The translations under genes and the position numbers were made by a program. Positions 27,586-27,742 of a stretch of DNA of 27,742 nucleotides are shown here, piece after piece (position 1 is the stretch's first letter; every line of letters begins with the position of its first letter). Source of the stretch: CAZCCC01 sp964535715 (GTDB taxonomy: Bacteria > Patescibacteriota > Patescibacteriia > Buchananbacterales > UBA6539); the NCBI GenBank assembly GCA_964535715.1, contig CAZHUO010000020.1, positions 1-27,742 of the forward strand, read 5' to 3'. The notes under the pieces were generated by a model. That model was given only the letters and a program-made list of their open reading frames with translations, did not search any database and was not told the origin of the DNA.

Positions 27586-27653
27586 TATTATCACCTCCAT
27601 TCGTTTTGTTTAGTTTGGACTTTATATTAAGGAACAGTATCTAGTAAGCTCTT

Positions 27654-27682
27654 ATAATAGTGCAAAATTCAAATTTTGTCAA
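27654..27682 (-). promoter_or_regulatory. Promoter of the minus-strand small gene
   Basis: Minus strand: a perfect TTGACA (27682-27677), a 17-nt spacer and TATTAT (27659-27654), giving a leader of about 60 nt ahead of the GGAGGTGA site. Confidence 0.8.
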
Positions 27683-27742
27683 GTCTTGCGTAATGGGCCA
27701 ATAGCTTGGCAACACCTAAGGTATAATAACCATATGACTAAT

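Noticed and set aside
27699..27742. Promoter and start of a further plus-strand gene at the window end
   Set aside because: TATAAT (27722-27727) and ATG at 27734 are present, but there is no matching -35 box at the right distance and only three codons are visible.

Overview
This window is an AT-rich, gene-dense bacterial segment dominated by one ribosomal-protein super-operon. It most resembles a Candidate Phyla Radiation (Patescibacteria, Parcubacteria-like) genome. The pointers are the compact str-S10-spc order, no rpmD (uL30) between rpsE and rplO, Lys/Glu-rich tails on many ribosomal proteins, almost no Shine-Dalgarno sites ahead of ribosomal genes, and short repeat-filled spacers. The placement is inferred from gene content and style; no 16S is present.

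Layout. 1-330: tandem 85-bp repeats, each holding the 3' half of a tRNA. 439-1002: rnk behind a leader that looks like a transcription attenuator. 1066-3271: two divergent lipoprotein loci and a membrane-anchored exported protein. 3605-5126: a double zinc-ribbon protein, rpmB (bL28, minus strand) and an M50 site-2-type protease. 5159-8366: rpsL-rpsG-fusA. 8387-8807: a copy of a dispersed repeat followed by a Phd/YefM-like gene. 8896-10227: tuf with its own promoter and a folded leader. 10297-20453: rpsJ, rplC-D-W-B, rpsS, rplV, rpsC, rplP, rpmC, rpsQ, rplN, rplX, rplE, rpsZ, rpsH, rplF, rplR, rpsE and rplO. 20517-23587: secY, a small unknown gene, adk and map. 23588-24198: a repeat-rich region with miniature hairpins, a 335-bp inverted-repeat-bounded element and a 10-codon ruvX remnant. 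24199-25294: ruvX and recO. 25305-27233: a PyrB-PyrI fusion aspartate carbamoyltransferase as a self-contained unit. 27286-27682: a small unknown gene on the minus strand with its own promoter and terminator.

How it works together. The main block makes the small- and large-subunit ribosomal proteins, the two elongation GTPases, the Sec translocon pore, adenylate kinase and methionine aminopeptidase, so translation, nascent-chain processing and export are co-expressed. The window's edges carry accessory functions: envelope proteins, Holliday-junction and gap repair, and pyrimidine synthesis.

The most striking finding is a 131-bp miniature inverted-repeat element inserted exactly at the start of rplX. 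Its 6-bp target duplication (ATGAAT) contains the start codon, so the insertion copied the start and left the essential gene intact. Other findings are the tRNA-half array, a long and a short form of one dispersed repeat (the long one adjoining a ruvX fragment), attenuator-like leaders, and a pair of leaders (rpsL and rplC) that share one 15-nt motif.
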